NCBI RefSeq assembly: GCF_000143415.4
Contig: NW_003314339.1
Span: 132,812 to 196,811 of the forward strand
Source of the DNA: Selaginella moellendorffii
Taxonomy: Eukaryota; Streptophyta; Lycopodiopsida; Selaginellales; Selaginellaceae
Direction: 5' to 3'
Length of the DNA: 64,000 nt
A program made the translations under genes and the position numbers. The notes beneath the pieces were generated by a model. It made no database searches and was not told the DNA's origin. It saw nothing but the letters and a program-made list of their open reading frames with translations. Positions 22,541 to 35,387 of the stretch are shown piece by piece. Within the stretch, counting starts at the first letter, position 1. Each line of letters begins with the position of its first letter.

Positions 22541-25500
22541 GGCAAAGTAAGGACTTAACTTGGTTCCACTGTGTTGGCTATTGTTGTAAGCAAATTGCAC
22601 TAACGGAAAATATAGATCCCACTGTCCTTGCCTTTGACCAATGCTACAATATAGCATATCCTCCACCACCTGATTCACACGCTCGGTTTGCCCATCCATC
22701 TGAGGATGATCTCCACTCGAGAGTTTCAAAGTCACTTGCATAACCTTTGCAAAGCTTTTCCAAAATCCACTGGTGAACTTAATGATGTCCTCCGACAAAC
22801 CAAAATCAGGAAAAACCTTCTCCAAGTAAACCGCAGCCAAGTTTGAAGCAGTGACAGTCTTCTGAAAAGCCAACAACCGCACATACTTCATCAACCGATC
22901 CACTATAACCCATACTTGCTCCTTTTGCCTCTGTGTTCGTGGCAAACAAGTGATGAAGTCCATAAAGATACTACATCAACAGCTCTGAGGAATAAGTAAA
23001 GGTTGCAAAAGTCCCCCCGGCTTCTCCCATGGCACCTTAACCCGCTGACAAAGCTCGCATGATTTACAATACTTGAGGATATCAGCCTAAACAACACTAC
23101 ACCATAAAGATAGTGCCGCCATGTCCGCAAAGCATGAACAATAGAGAGCAACTCTTGCTCATATGTGGAATAGCATTGCTCTACGGAATTCAAAGTTCGA
23201 CTCTCATATGCAATAGGCTGTCCCTCTTGCATGAGAACTCTTCCCAGTGCATAACCACTCACATCACATGTCACCTCGTAAGGTTTCGATGGATCAGCAA
23301 TGCGAAGCACTGGAGTCTCGCTCAACAATTGTTTCAGTGCCACAAAACTCTCCTCTTGTGGCTTCTTCCACTCGAATAGCACATTCTTGCGTAAAAACTG
23401 CGTCAAAGGAATAGCCACCTCTGGAAATTTAAGATGGAAACGTCGGTAGTAACTAGCCATACCAAGAAAATTGCGCAACTTAGCCATTGTAGTCGGTGTA
23501 GGCCAATTTTCCACCACAGCCACCTTCCTTGGATCCGTCTTGACACCCTTAGATGTCACAATATGGCCTAGATATTCCACCTCCGACTTTGCAAATTCAC
23601 ATTTGCTCTTCTTCATATAAAGTTTGCTGTCTTGGAGCAACAAAAGAACCTTACGTAAATGCACCCTATGCTCCTCTATATTCTTGCTGAAAACAAGAAT
23701 ATTGTCTAAGAAAATCTCCACAAACTCATGAAGATAACACGCAAATACCTTCATCATCAACTGAGTAAATGTGGCTAGTGCATTCGTCAAACCAAATGGC
23801 ATAACTGTAAACTCAAAAATGTCTGAAGCTTGTGTTGAATGCCGTCTTAGAGATAGATGCATCATCTATTGCAATCTGATGATATCCACTCCTCAGGTCA
23901 ATCTTGGTAAACACTTATGCTTCACCAAGCTTGTCCAAGATATCATCCACACATGGCATCGGCATTTTATCCTTCACTGTCTTCTTGTTCAAAGTGTGGT
24001 AGTCAATACACATCCATATTGAACCATCCTTCTTCTTCACAAGCAAGACCGGAGCACCAAACGGACACTTACTTGGCTGAATAAATCTAAACGCAAGTAA
24101 CTCTTTGACTTGTTGTTGAACTTCTTGCTCCTTCGTATAACTTAACCGAAATGGACACCGGTAAATTAGCTGCGTCCCTGGCTCCAATGTAATCCCATGC
24201 TCCACACCTCGTAATGGAGGCAACCCATGAGGAAGTTCATGTGGAAAAACATCAGAAAACTCATTTAGTACATCCCGTATTGCTGCTTCTCCCCCACACG
24301 TGCCTTGGTTCCCCAAGTCACGAATAAACAACAAGTAACTCGAAAGTGCTTTTCCATTACAATAAGCCTGTTTCAAAGATGTAGCAAAGAGCATAACAAC
24401 TGGTGGTTGAACGCCCTCGCTAAACCACACATCTTTAATGCCACTATACTCCAGCGAGATACACTTAATACTCCACTTTATCTCTGGATCCACCTTCACC
24501 AACCATGGCATCCCAAGAATGAGATCCACACGATGGATATCCACGAGATAAAAAGTCTCCACAAGTGTGGTTTTGCCAACCAACACTTCCAGCCCCTCAA
24601 CACAAGCATCAAAATGCTAAATAGAGGTAGTTGCACCTTTCACTGTGTATGGAAAAACTTCACGTGTGATCAGGCCATGCTCCGCAACAAACTTTGCCAA
24701 GGCAAAGTTGTCATCGCTCATCTGCACTAGATTGCCACGGAACACGCCCTCCAGCATTAAAGCTGATTCATGTGTATCCTCGAGCTCCATCTTGTTCCAC
24801 ACACAGTTGAGCTGACGAGCAACGACTAAAAGTCTCTTCCTCCGACCGGAATGGTTATTTTTGTCATCCTCACACTGCAAAGTTTGCAACTTTTTAGTAT
24901 CTAACTTACCGTGAGAAGAAGATTGGCCATTCTTCTTGTCCTGCTGCTTGTTCTTCAATTGCAGACAATCAGCCTTGTAGTGTCCAAGTTCGCCACAATG
25001 ATGACAACCCTGTCTATAATTCTTCACAAAGAACTTCTGTTTCTTGGACCCTTTTGCATCTGAAGTAGTCACCACCGATTTCAACTTGTGATGCTTGTTC
25101 CCATCCTTGTGTCCATGGTGATCATCACGATGATTCTCGACAAAAGAACTCCGCGAACGCTTGCAAGATTTGTGCTTATCATTGTTAAGTCGACGAGCTA
25201 CATCAAAGAGCACCTCCAAACTCTTTGTAGGCTGAGAATGACGCAAGTGTTGCCGCATGCTCTCACTATGTAGGCCATCAATGAAGTAGGACTTGTTCTA
25301 ATTCGGATCCTTCATTGGAACACGACTAATCAAATGAGTAAGCTTCTCAATATAGTCCCCGAGTGTCATTTTCCCTTGCTGGAAATGTCGAAGTTCTGTA
25401 CAAGCATTCTCCACGTCATAATGAGGGGCAAAACGTAAACGGAAAGCAGCCTCAAACTCATCTATGGTAGACACTGGTGGTTTCTTATCCGCAACATGGG

Positions 25501-25756
25501 ACTCCTCAAGCCAATTCCACCATCGAAGACCTGCATCATGCAAAACCATCGGAATAGCCACTAAAGCCTCTGCATCTGGAGTTCCTCTAGCAGCCAAGAA
25601 CTTCTTCACATTGACTAGCCAAGTGAGACATTCATCCATACCACCATCACCGGAAAAAGTTGGAATCTTGAGTCGATCTACCAAAGAAGGCTTACTTAGA
25701 GCGCTACCCCATCCAGCCTTGAATGTTTGTTGTTTTTGGAGTCTAGTTGACACCAA
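22537..25756 (-). mobile_element. Ty3/gypsy retrotransposon, degenerate copy 1 (gag to integrase)
   Basis: Minus-strand polyprotein relics in order: gag (25756-25298; FLAARGTPDAEALVA), a CCHC zinc knuckle (CHHCGELGHYKADC, ~25010), a retropepsin-like region (~24600-24450), reverse transcriptase (MCIDYHTLNKKT at ~24000; the YxDD site is changed to FLDN at ~23725), RNase H (SKPYEVTCDVSGYALG, ~23250) and the integrase core (MDFITCLPRTQRQKE to the GTKLSPYFAMLG end at 22529). Frameshifts and stops break the frame at 24610, 23860 and 22980. Both ends are truncated: the 5' gag start is missing at 25756 and the 3' end joins the repeat cluster near 22537. It is not functional. Confidence 0.9.
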
Positions 25757-25763
25757 TCACTGA

Positions 25764-27369
25764 AATAGTGACCATGCAATAGGAAGATACAGTAGCAGGA
25801 GAGAACTCCTTCAGCAGAAGAATATCCAAGGGATGAAGAAAGTCCATAGTAGAGGCAAGCCACTCTCATAGAAGTCTGTGTGAAAATCTCTATGGCAAAA
25901 CAATGGTAGTTTGGATCTTAGCCTTCACCTTATAGTGCAGAATGCATTACCACCTCAATGGCTTTAAAACGTGGGCAGCCAAGGCTAGTGAAGCTGTGGC
26001 AAGATGCTTACCAAAAGCATCAGTGAAATTGATATTGATAAACCTGGAGGTAAGTGGCCTTGCAGTGAAGGTGGCTTCATGCTGGAAGTCATAAGTGCCA
26101 TAGTGCGATAAAATATAAAGCAAAATTGGCCAACTTGGTGTAAATCAGCAATGTGACCAAATGTGAAGTGTGTCTTTGAGGCATCCCATAAGGCAGGCTC
26201 CAAGATGCTATGTAACTGTAAATTTGATCAAGATGGAGCAACAATAATATCAAAGAAGATGCTTACCACCAATCATGCTTTGTGGTGAGAGTAGAGCTTG
26301 GGCAGGTTTAGATCTATTACACTCTTTCCAAGATGGAAAATTTTGAAAACTACCACCAATATTTGGGTTTAAGCTTCAGCTAACACTAAAGAAAGAGCAT
26401 TTAAATAAAGTTATATTTACCTCCAGGTTTGGTCAACATTCTTCTAGTCCACTAAAACTTTATTTGGAGCTTGGAGAGAAAACTCACAACAATTCTTCAA
26501 TTGAGTGTACAGTGTGTTCTTACCTATTGCAGCCATGAGAACTTGGGGAGTTTGTATGTACTACTTTGGAGAAGCCATTTCCATGTCCTCACATCAATTG
26601 TTTGGGAAGAGTTATCTCCAGAAGGTGAAAATTCCAGACATTTTTTCAAAAGTTGTTATTTGAACAATTGATAATAATGTGACTTGGTCAGAGTGATTAA
26701 GTGGAGAACACATTTAAGGTGAAACTCATAAATTTATTATGAGTTCAAGAAAATAATCTTTAAAGAAGGACTTATGAAAAAGTCAAGAAATTAGACCCCA
26801 GATAGGAGCAAGACTCACTAAGGGGTTGGATTATAAATAAGTCCAAAAGAGAAAAACTCTTTAGAATGTTCTACCATGGGGTGGGTGGAACTTATTGTTG
26901 AGACTGAGGTATTGGGACAACCTTCCCTCACCAGATCGGGAATCATGTACATGATAATCGACTCTCCGCCCGCCTTAGTCCTTAGATTGATAAGAGTTAA
27001 AGTGTCTTTAAGTAAGGAACTCTTCCAGATGGGAAAGTAGAGTTTGTATAACAAATGTGTACATAGGAAGGTGTCGAAGACATATAGAAAATTGACATAA
27101 GAAGTCAAATATTAAAGTTTTAAAAGATGATCTTTATATTAATATAATTTGAGACTACTCTGAAGTGGGTAGTAAAGTTGAGGTAAAAAAGTATCTCTAA
27201 AGGATTTAGTGGGATCTAAGTCACAAATACTTCACCTAAGTTATCAGTTAAAGAGTGCAGATTTGTAAGACATGATGAGCCTTTGGTGTTAGTTTGGTAT
27301 AAAAAGATAAAAAAAGTTTACATAAAAAAATAGGTTATCAAAATATTGAACTTTGTCTATAGATGGTGG
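25764..27369. other. AT-rich stretch, no gene recognised
   Basis: Moderately AT-rich, with stop codons dense in all frames. Nothing recognisable as a protein, tRNA or complete repeat was seen. It is probably old transposon debris between the gypsy copy and the next LTR-like repeat. Confidence 0.4.
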
Positions 27370-29276
27370 AATTGTAAAACACAAAGAACTAAATCCTGAA
27401 ATTGAGCCGAATATGTGCCATGTGGCAGTGGCTAAAAGTCCAACAAGTGTAACACATTTGAACCAAAAACTTTAAATTAAAAAGTCAAAAGTGGGAGTGA
27501 AATTTCTAAAGAAGCACTTGAGAGATGAGCATAAAGCAATATATAAATGAATTTTAGAAAGAAATGAAAGAATGATTGACATGTGGGAAGTGTTATGACA
27601 TATGGAAGTGTCAAGATCAAGTCTAAGACCTAATTCAAGTTTGACTCCAAGATCAAACCCGAAATTGAGTCCAAGATAGAGCCCAAGGCAAAGCCCAAGA
27701 CTAAGTCTGAGACTAAAACCAAGTCTAAAATTGAGTCTAAGACATAGTTTGAGACCAATTCTAAATTTGAATTTGAGATCAAGTCCAAAACTGAGCTCAA
27801 GACCGAATCTAAGACTAAGATTAAGTAGATTGAGTTCAATATTGAGTTCAAGACCAAATTTGAATACAAATATAGTTTGTAGGGTGAAATCCTAAAGTGA
27901 TATTTTCCTAGACCTTGAGGACTTGTAATTCCTTGTGGGATAGTAGGGGAGGACTCCAAGGAAACCAATGTAGCTATACCTGAGTGGTGGGTGATAATAT
28001 GAATACTGAGGAGTATAAAGTTAAAATGAACATAGTGTAAGTGACTAAATTTTTCATTTTATTTTAGTCACTTAAATACACTTTTGACTACTTGGAGTGT
28101 CACTTACAACCTTTATAAGTTCCATTCTAAACTTAGGGACATACTAACCCCATGAATGGCATTTATGCCTTCAGCCTTTGCACTTGGTTCAAGTGCTGAA
28201 TGCATTTGATCCCATGACTAACACCCCTAGGGTACCATTGACATATTAACCCATTACACTAAGGCCATGTCCATTCACACTTGTCTTATTAATAGTCTAA
28301 GACCACCCATGCTATAGTTTTTTCTCTCAAAGATTGGGCTATCTATCCATTGTAAGGAACCAACTTGCCGAGGTGTCGTAGGCTAAAGGAGCCCTGAAAG
28401 CATGACCAAAATGATAAAAAGTTCATCGGATGGGACCGAGTCTAAGATTGAGTCCAAGACCAACTCTAAGATCGAGTTCGAGATAGAGTCCGGAATCGAG
28501 TCCGAGGCCGACTCAGAGACCGAGTTCGAGACCGAGTTCGAGACAGAGTCCGAGATCCGAAATCGGGTCCGAGACCGAGTCCGAGGTCGGGTCTGAGATC
28601 GGGTCCGAGATCGAGTTCGAGATCGAGTCCGAGACCGAATCCAAAGTCGGATCCGAGATCGAGTCCGAGATCGAGCCAGAGACTAAGTCCAAGTACTAAT
28701 ACGGGTCAAGGGGTGAAAGCCCAAAGCGTGCGTCTCCCAGAGGGGGGGTCTGTAGGGGGTTCCAAAAGTATAGTAGGGATAGTGAGGTCCAAGAACCAGT
28801 TTTGAAGGAACTCTCCAATAGGGCTTCCAAATCGACTTGAGGTTGGGACTGGGACCGAGGGGCCTTGGGTGGGAGTGAGCATGGACTTGGTTGGTGCTGG
28901 AGGGGCCATCCAAGGAAGTGCTCAAGAGCAGCTCCCACTCCCGAAAGGGAAACCGACTGCGGTGCTCCCGGCTCATGTGGAGTGGTGCCCCACTTGAGTA
29001 CCATGCGGCTCATTGGTCCTCGCCCTTCCTAGGGGCTTGGACCTTCCCTTCGGGATGGAAGAGGGGGGGTAGAGGTACCCATACCGGGCCGTTAGGCCAC
29101 GGTGTTTCGCCTCAGTGTCCCGAAGCAAGTGTTGCACCCAGGACTTGGGATTTAGAGGGTCCCATGATCAAGTCTTGTGGTACCAAGGGATGTTAGGAAC
29201 CTGGAGGTTTGGTGTGCTTGGTTGCTTGTGCTTGTGGGGACTGTAGCCAAACCATAAGTCCAGTCTAACCCGGGGA
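27370..29276 (+). repeat. LTR-like repeat family, copy A, with GAG minisatellite
   Basis: A module starts near 27370 (acacaaagaactaaatcc) and runs through a degenerate GAG-type array (~27620-27890). A second, cleaner array follows at 28434-28692 of gagtccgagacc-type 6/12-mers. The shared tail comes next (gggtgaaagcccaaagcg at 28704; a G-run; gttccaaaagtatagtaggg). Related copies lie at 37310, 39500 (inverted), 61990 and 62877. Copy A is interrupted at 29276 by the LTR element. Confidence 0.65.
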
Positions 29277-30293
29277 TGTCGCGAATGTGACTTCAGGTAT
29301 CGAAAGTTACCTGTCGGCTAGTCCTTACGGACACTCTTACCTTACTGCCACGATGGCAGGAGGTCGGTATTGCTGGGCCTGTTATCAGTCTCCGCCTAAG
29401 CTAATTGAGAAACTGGTCATCACATGTGCACTTAGACCGGAAGGGCACTAAGGAAGGAAATCCTAAGTTGTCATTTAGTCAAGCAGACTTGACACGGTGA
29501 TGAGAAACTCATGATGTTGGCTTGCACTTGCTAGTGTTAGGAACCCCCGCGATATTGAGATTGGTCCCTCAATATCGCTAGATGATAGCTTACCGTGTCT
29601 GCCAAACACCCTCGCTATCATGCCCTTTGTGTTAGTCTCATTTTGGTCCCAAATGCTATTTATGGAAAGTGTCCAGATTTGCTCATTTGGCATATCTGCG
29701 GAATGTAGAGATTGTCCTGAACACAATGGTGTTCGTCCCGTGCCCAAATTCGCAATCTAGGGACATTCCATATTTAGTAAGTTTCGAGCTTGTCCCAGAG
29801 ACTAACTCCTGATACTAAGGGAGGCTTGGGGTGAAAGCCCAAAGCGTGTGTTCCTCAAGGGGGGGGGGGCTGTGGGGGGTTCCAAATGTATAGTAGGGAT
29901 AGTGGGTAGGTCGGGCATGGCCGACCAACCTGAGGCATAATCTAGCTCCCGCTTGCGTGCCTGTCCTTGTTCTGCGTCCGGCTTGGGTCTAAGCCCAAGT
30001 TCCATTCCATGCTAGTTGGTGGAGTACCCATATCCTCACGTTAGGCCACCGGTATGCCGAAATAGCGCCAGACTCCGTTTGGCTCCGTTTTGTGTGCTGG
30101 TCCTGGCATTGGGATGCTGGTTGCTCCAGGACTGTTCCAAGTCGCTCCGAGCTCCTGTCCCTTCGCTCCTTGGGCTTTATGCTTGGGAGTTGCTCCGTGG
30201 TTCGGTTCCGTCACTCCTTGGCTCCATGCTTGGGAGTTTGGCACCGTTCCTTTGTTCAGTGGCCCAAGGCCCTGAACCTCGGGTTCTTATGGA

Positions 30294-30329
30294 CACGTGG
30301 CATGTGACACGTGGCATCTGTCACGTGGC
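30294..30329 (+). promoter_or_regulatory. Triple ABRE/G-box (CACGTGGC) in the LTR
   Basis: CACGTGGC occurs at 30294, 30308 and 30322, exactly 14 bp apart. CACGTGGC is the canonical abscisic-acid response element core bound by plant bZIP factors. The 3' LTR has four units (36408, 36421, 36435 with one mutation, 36449). Confidence 0.55.
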
Positions 30330-30360
30330 ACAAAGAGGGTTTAGGCTCCGCTTCGTGGTG

Positions 30361-30389
30361 TTATCCTATGGTAAATCACCATAGGATAA
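30361..30389 (+). repeat. Perfect 12 bp hairpin near the LTR end
   Basis: ttatcctatggt and accataggataa flank a 5 bp loop (aaatc). The hairpin is repeated at 36488-36516 and in reverse orientation in the LTR fragment at 47867. Confidence 0.85.
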
Positions 30390-30415
30390 AGGGTCAAAAC
30401 CACGTGCGCTACATT

Positions 30416-30432
30416 TGGTATCAGAGGATGAG
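30416..30432 (+). other. Primer-binding site (tRNA-Met type)
   Basis: TGGTATCAGAGG begins two bases after the 5' LTR end, matching the usual plant initiator-tRNA-Met primer site. Confidence 0.85.
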
Positions 30433-33400
30433 TCTCAGCGAGTACTATTCAATGAGATTGGGCAACTAGTCTCGTTGCATACGCAGAGATGAAAACGATG
30501 ATCCGAGTGGGTACACGTTTGGTGCAAAGGTTTCACATTCGTTCCTTGGGTATGGTTTTGGTTACCTTTTGTACCTAATAATGTGAGCTTGCTCTTGGGC
30601 TCATAGGATGGATTTGAGATGCTCCGTTAGCACGAGTTTACACTTGGGCTCGTGAGTGAGGCACATTAGCAACTCAAGGTTGCACTTTGAGTTGGCAGGA
30701 TTAATGTTAGCCTATCGTTGGTTCCATGAGTTGTTCCATGTACTGTGGGTGAAAGCAAACTTTCCCTGGGTTTGCTATGAGTAGCAAATAGGCTAGTCCA
30801 TAGCTGTTTAGCATGGCACTAGTGGATCCTTCCTAGGCATGATTACAAGTGGATCAACTAAGACTGTAGGGATTAGTCTATTGGTTCAAGTAATCATTGT
30901 CGTGCTCTCTCATAAACTTTTCTTAGATTGGACTGAAGGTAGTGCGAAAGCAAGCTTGAGGTTTAGTCAAAGATGAAACCGAAAAGAGAGTCATCAGGGA
31001 CGAAGGGTCAAACACGTAAATCATCTTCTCTTCTTGGAGAGATGATTTGCAACAAGGTGTTAACTCATTGCTCGTGGTCATATTATGCAATCAAGAGTCC
31101 CTACTTTGATGCATCTTGGAGATGATAGTCTTACAAGTGGTGAGTTATGGGATGGATAGCGGTGAAATGCTAAACCATTGTGTCTAGGCTTGCTATTGGA
31201 AGACTGGAGTTGCAATGCTCAATTCTTTTCCGGGGAACCTTGCTATTGCTCCTTGAGTAGCTTGGTGTTGGATTAGTGTTGAGTTTGGTCGAAAAGAGAG
31301 TGGCATGAGTTTGTCCATGTTGTGAGCAAAAGTTAGTGGTGCTGAGTGTTGTAAATCTCTATCGGTGGAGTGTGACATTTATGTTGCATTTTGTCGAATC
31401 GAGTTTGCACTTCAGACTCACATGAACCTTTGAAGTAATGATATAGACATTACTCGTGGTGTTGCTCAATTGATGATCAAATCATTGTGATTTCCATATC
31501 ATATCCATGTGATAATGAGCAATGTGTTTACGAAGTTGCTTGGTTAAACAATGATCAACCCTAAAGTGGTTGATAGTGAAGCTAGTCTACTTGCACGAAG
31601 TAACATTGTAGTAGCTTTGACTGGATTCTCGATAATGGTCCATTATGCTAAGCTTAAGTTGGTTCCTTGTTTCCTTGAAGGTTTTGGAAAGGGTCGTAGC
31701 ATTTATTTGCTATAGCTCATAAGTTGATCTGTTAACACTTGGAGTAGATTGTTGGATAGAGAAGGTGTGAGGTTGAGGCATTAACATTACTAGCACTTGT
31801 GTTAGTGGAAGTGGCATTGTTATTTTAAGTGATGAGGAAGTTTCCTTAGAGCTTGATTTTCCATGTCATTTTTTTTTTGTTGGTGTTTTAGCTTCATATT
31901 GGAACTTGAAGGTGGTTGAAGAAGAGTGTTAGTGCAATGTGGATATCCGAAGATGTGGTCTTCGTGATCAAGCCTTGGATGTTCCATTTGCATTTTACGG
32001 ATGTCGGAGTTGAATGTCGAAAGAATGGGCAAAAAGATGTTCGAGGCTTAAGCATACTATGGGTTATGAGAATTTATGTTGAGGTGAGCCTATGTGAAGT
32101 TGTTAAGTAGGAGGAAGTTGGTTGAGTTTTGAAAGTTTGTATTCCTGGACTGAGAATCATTCTTTCTCTAGGATGGAAAATTTTTCCATAAATTTTCGTA
32201 GACTTTTCCAATGGCTGATCTGTTAATCATTTTGCTCGAAAACCATTCCGTTTTCATAAGCCAGTACAAACTAGTGAAAGGGTTGGAGTTGACTACAGTT
32301 AGCTTAGACCTTAGTATGTAGTTTGTATGATGCAGCCCAAAAGGGATGTTAACTTTTGGGGCTAAGGCAATTGAGTTGAATAGAGTCTGGAGTTGGTGTA
32401 GAAAAGTGGCTATTGCGCTTTTCTAGAAAGGTGACCCTTATGCCTTTCTTTTGTGGCGTTATGCTTGGTGGCAGGTTGCACTTTGCATTTCGTTAGACTC
32501 TATGAGAGTAGTGAGCTCTCACTGATCTTGACTTGGTCTTGGTGGCCTTGCACCTTGGCTGAGGATGGTGATGTCCAACTTAGTTGTTTGAGTTTGAGAT
32601 GTTAGTACCCGTACTATAGCTTTGTTTATAAGGAGGTTGTGTACCGATATGGATCCATCTCATGGTCTTCACTTTAGTTTCGACTGAGTGTTGATCATGT
32701 ATAGCTAGCCTCTTCAAGGCATGCTCAGAGCTAGTGGCTAAATGCATTGGTGAGCTTATCACGGTTGAGTTGGATTCGAGTGGTCATTCAGTTTGTGCTT
32801 GTCCATGAACTTTTATCTCATACCGAAGGTATCACGTTCATGTTGGACAAGTGTATAACTAAATGACGTGAGTTTAGTGTTTGGGTCTTGTGAAGGCAAG
32901 TTGAAGGGTGATTGTTGGTTGCTTTGCGACTAGTGATCGCTTGTAGACTTTGTCAAGGACTGTTAACACTTGCTTCACTCAATGATGATTTAGCAGTGAT
33001 GGGTTTGCTTTACTGAATGGGGTTGCGGAGGATCGTGTCATTAGACTTACATGGGTTTTCTATATTGGCATGACGACTCTACCTCCGTCGATATCATTTG
33101 GTTGCGTTTAGTTCGTGGTGTTGGATTTCATGGAGTCTTGGATGTGGTGATTCACTCCTTGAGGAAGTGTTATCTGTGACTGAGTATTGTTGAGAGATTG
33201 GTCTCGAATATTGAGTAAAGTATCTCCGACTTTGGTTAGCTTGGTTGCTAGAGAGCTTTGAGTGGTGACACACTCGTGCTTTCTTCTAGCTTTGTTCTAG
33301 TGTTGGTGGCACTGAAGTGATGCCTTGTCGTTGACATTGTTGATGTTGAGATTTCAGTGAAATGAGATGTCTCTCCGCAAGATTGATGTCGAGTTTCATT

Positions 33401-35374
33401 AGTCTCGATGAAGATAGTGTTGATGGTTTGGTTGTCGCTTGGTGTTATTGGCATTTGTACAATTACTAGATAGCAACTATATTGACGTTTAAATGAACTG
33501 AGTGGCAAGTTTGAGTTAGTTGTGTTCTAAACGAGGTTATTTAGTAGGGGTTAAGCTTTGGCTTTTCCTTGAAAAGTGATTCAATCGTGGACCATGCTAA
33601 CTCTACAAGCGGAAGAGTTAGTGATTGATATTGGAATGTTTGAATCCTTATTGGATTTGAGTTGGAATATATCAATCATTTGATGATTCTTCTTGTGCTT
33701 GTTATGAAGTGAGTTACGTCTTGCTATAGATGGATTCATGGAAGATCGTTTGGTGATCACTTGTTGAGCATAACTTCGTTATACTTAGCTTTTGGATTGA
33801 TGCAGGCATGCTCTTCATTAGCTTTGCATTATGAAGTTTGGCTTATGGATGTGTTGAGGAAGATGTTGTGAGTTGCATCACAATTTCTTCTTTAGCATTA
33901 AAGTTAGCTTCTATAAGACTTGTGATCATTATTAGGTAAGACTTGGCTATAGGCTTCTTCGAGCTTTTGGTTCTTTGAGTTTTGTGCTCATTGTTCCATT
34001 TGTTAGAAGTTGTTGGGGAAGGCATTTTGGCTCCTAGCTTCAATGTTGAAGTTAGTATTTGCATCTAGCAATCATTGGTGATGATTCACTATCATCTAGG
34101 GTAGTTGATTATCCTTATCACAAGTTTTGCTTGATTATTGTTGGTTTGGGATTATTTGCTATTCTTCGGGATGGTAGATTCTTTCTTCAACGATGATTAT
34201 ACATCACTACATTGATGGGATAATTGATGATTTTTCATGATGGTTAGTTGTTCTCTTTGATAGCTTTTGGCTTTTTGCAATACCATATGTTCTTTGTGGT
34301 TTGCTCTGGATTGGTCTTTTGGGTTTGAGACATCAGTAGGATGTTGCTAACACTTGCTTAAGCAACTTGAGTTCCTTGGTATTGTTGGCTGGGATCTATT
34401 TGGATTAGCTTTTGTGATAGTTGGCAAGAATGAGTGTTTGTTGGTCTTACCGCATTCATTCTCTTTTGTTGATTGTTGCTCAAGTTTGTTCTGATAGATT
34501 GGAATGTTATTTCCTCCGGGTGATACATTCGCAAGCATTTTGCTTGCCAGTTGATGATACTTTGTGTTCTTTGAGTTTTCTTTGGTAAGTTGTTTGGCAT
34601 ACTATCTGCCATCTTCAGTAGTTAAGTTTTGTCATTGAGTTTTCTCAATGATGCGCTTGCTATTGAGTTTTGTTAGATGGTGATTCCTATGTTTCCCAAT
34701 TATGATGATCTTGGTGGTTCCTATACTATAATACTAGTTTATCGGATGATAACTTACTTGGAATACTTTTGTGTTCTAATATAAGATATACTCACTGATA
34801 ATTAAGACTCTAAGATATCATTGTTTATGACTTTGATATTGTCCATCTATTGATCTTTGAGTTTGGGCCAGTATAGGCAGACTGGCTTCGGCACTTCGTG
34901 TGCATGTTGAAATCTCTAGTCATGGGGTAGCTACTGTCAACTGGTCACATAACCCGCCTCTCTGTCGATGTTCCTTATTCCGTTGAAAGGGCGTGACCGT
35001 GTAAACAACTCTAACTGCCTGTTTACAGTAGTCTATCTAAACCTTACCGACGGGTTTGGTTTCTTTGCTTAGGAGGGTTGGAGCCTCTGGCTTCTCTCTC
35101 TATGTCCCTGCGGGCAGGGCATATCACACTTTTGTAAGCTGGGTGACTCCCAGAGCAGCAAGGGTGGCTAATTCCGTTGGTCATTTCCTTGTCGGTGACG
35201 GCCGGAAGGTGTCTGAGCTGGTAGCGCATCTGCGTTAGACAAAGAGGTTGCCCCCTAACTCATTTAAATTGGTGCATTTCTCACATAGTGTGAGTACCGT
35301 GAACTTTTTCTGGAGTTGTTTCCTTGGTGGTATTCTAGACTCGAGTATGCATCGACGAGGACGTCGATCTTCCC

Positions 35375-35387
35375 AAGGGGGGGAGAG
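35375..35387 (+). other. Polypurine tract
   Basis: aagggggggagag directly precedes the 3' LTR start at 35388. Confidence 0.85.

Larger units (their letters stand above)
29277..30413 (+). repeat. 5' LTR, 1137 bp
   Basis: It starts TGTCGCG and ends CGCTACA. It contains a G-homopolymer near 29859, three CACGTGGC motifs spaced 14 bp apart (30294, 30308, 30322) and a perfect 12 bp inverted repeat (30361-30389). Confidence 0.9.

Noticed and set aside
35056-35238. Coding exon inside the LARD-like element
   Set aside because: It is a short open frame without retroelement motifs; both strands are open by chance there.
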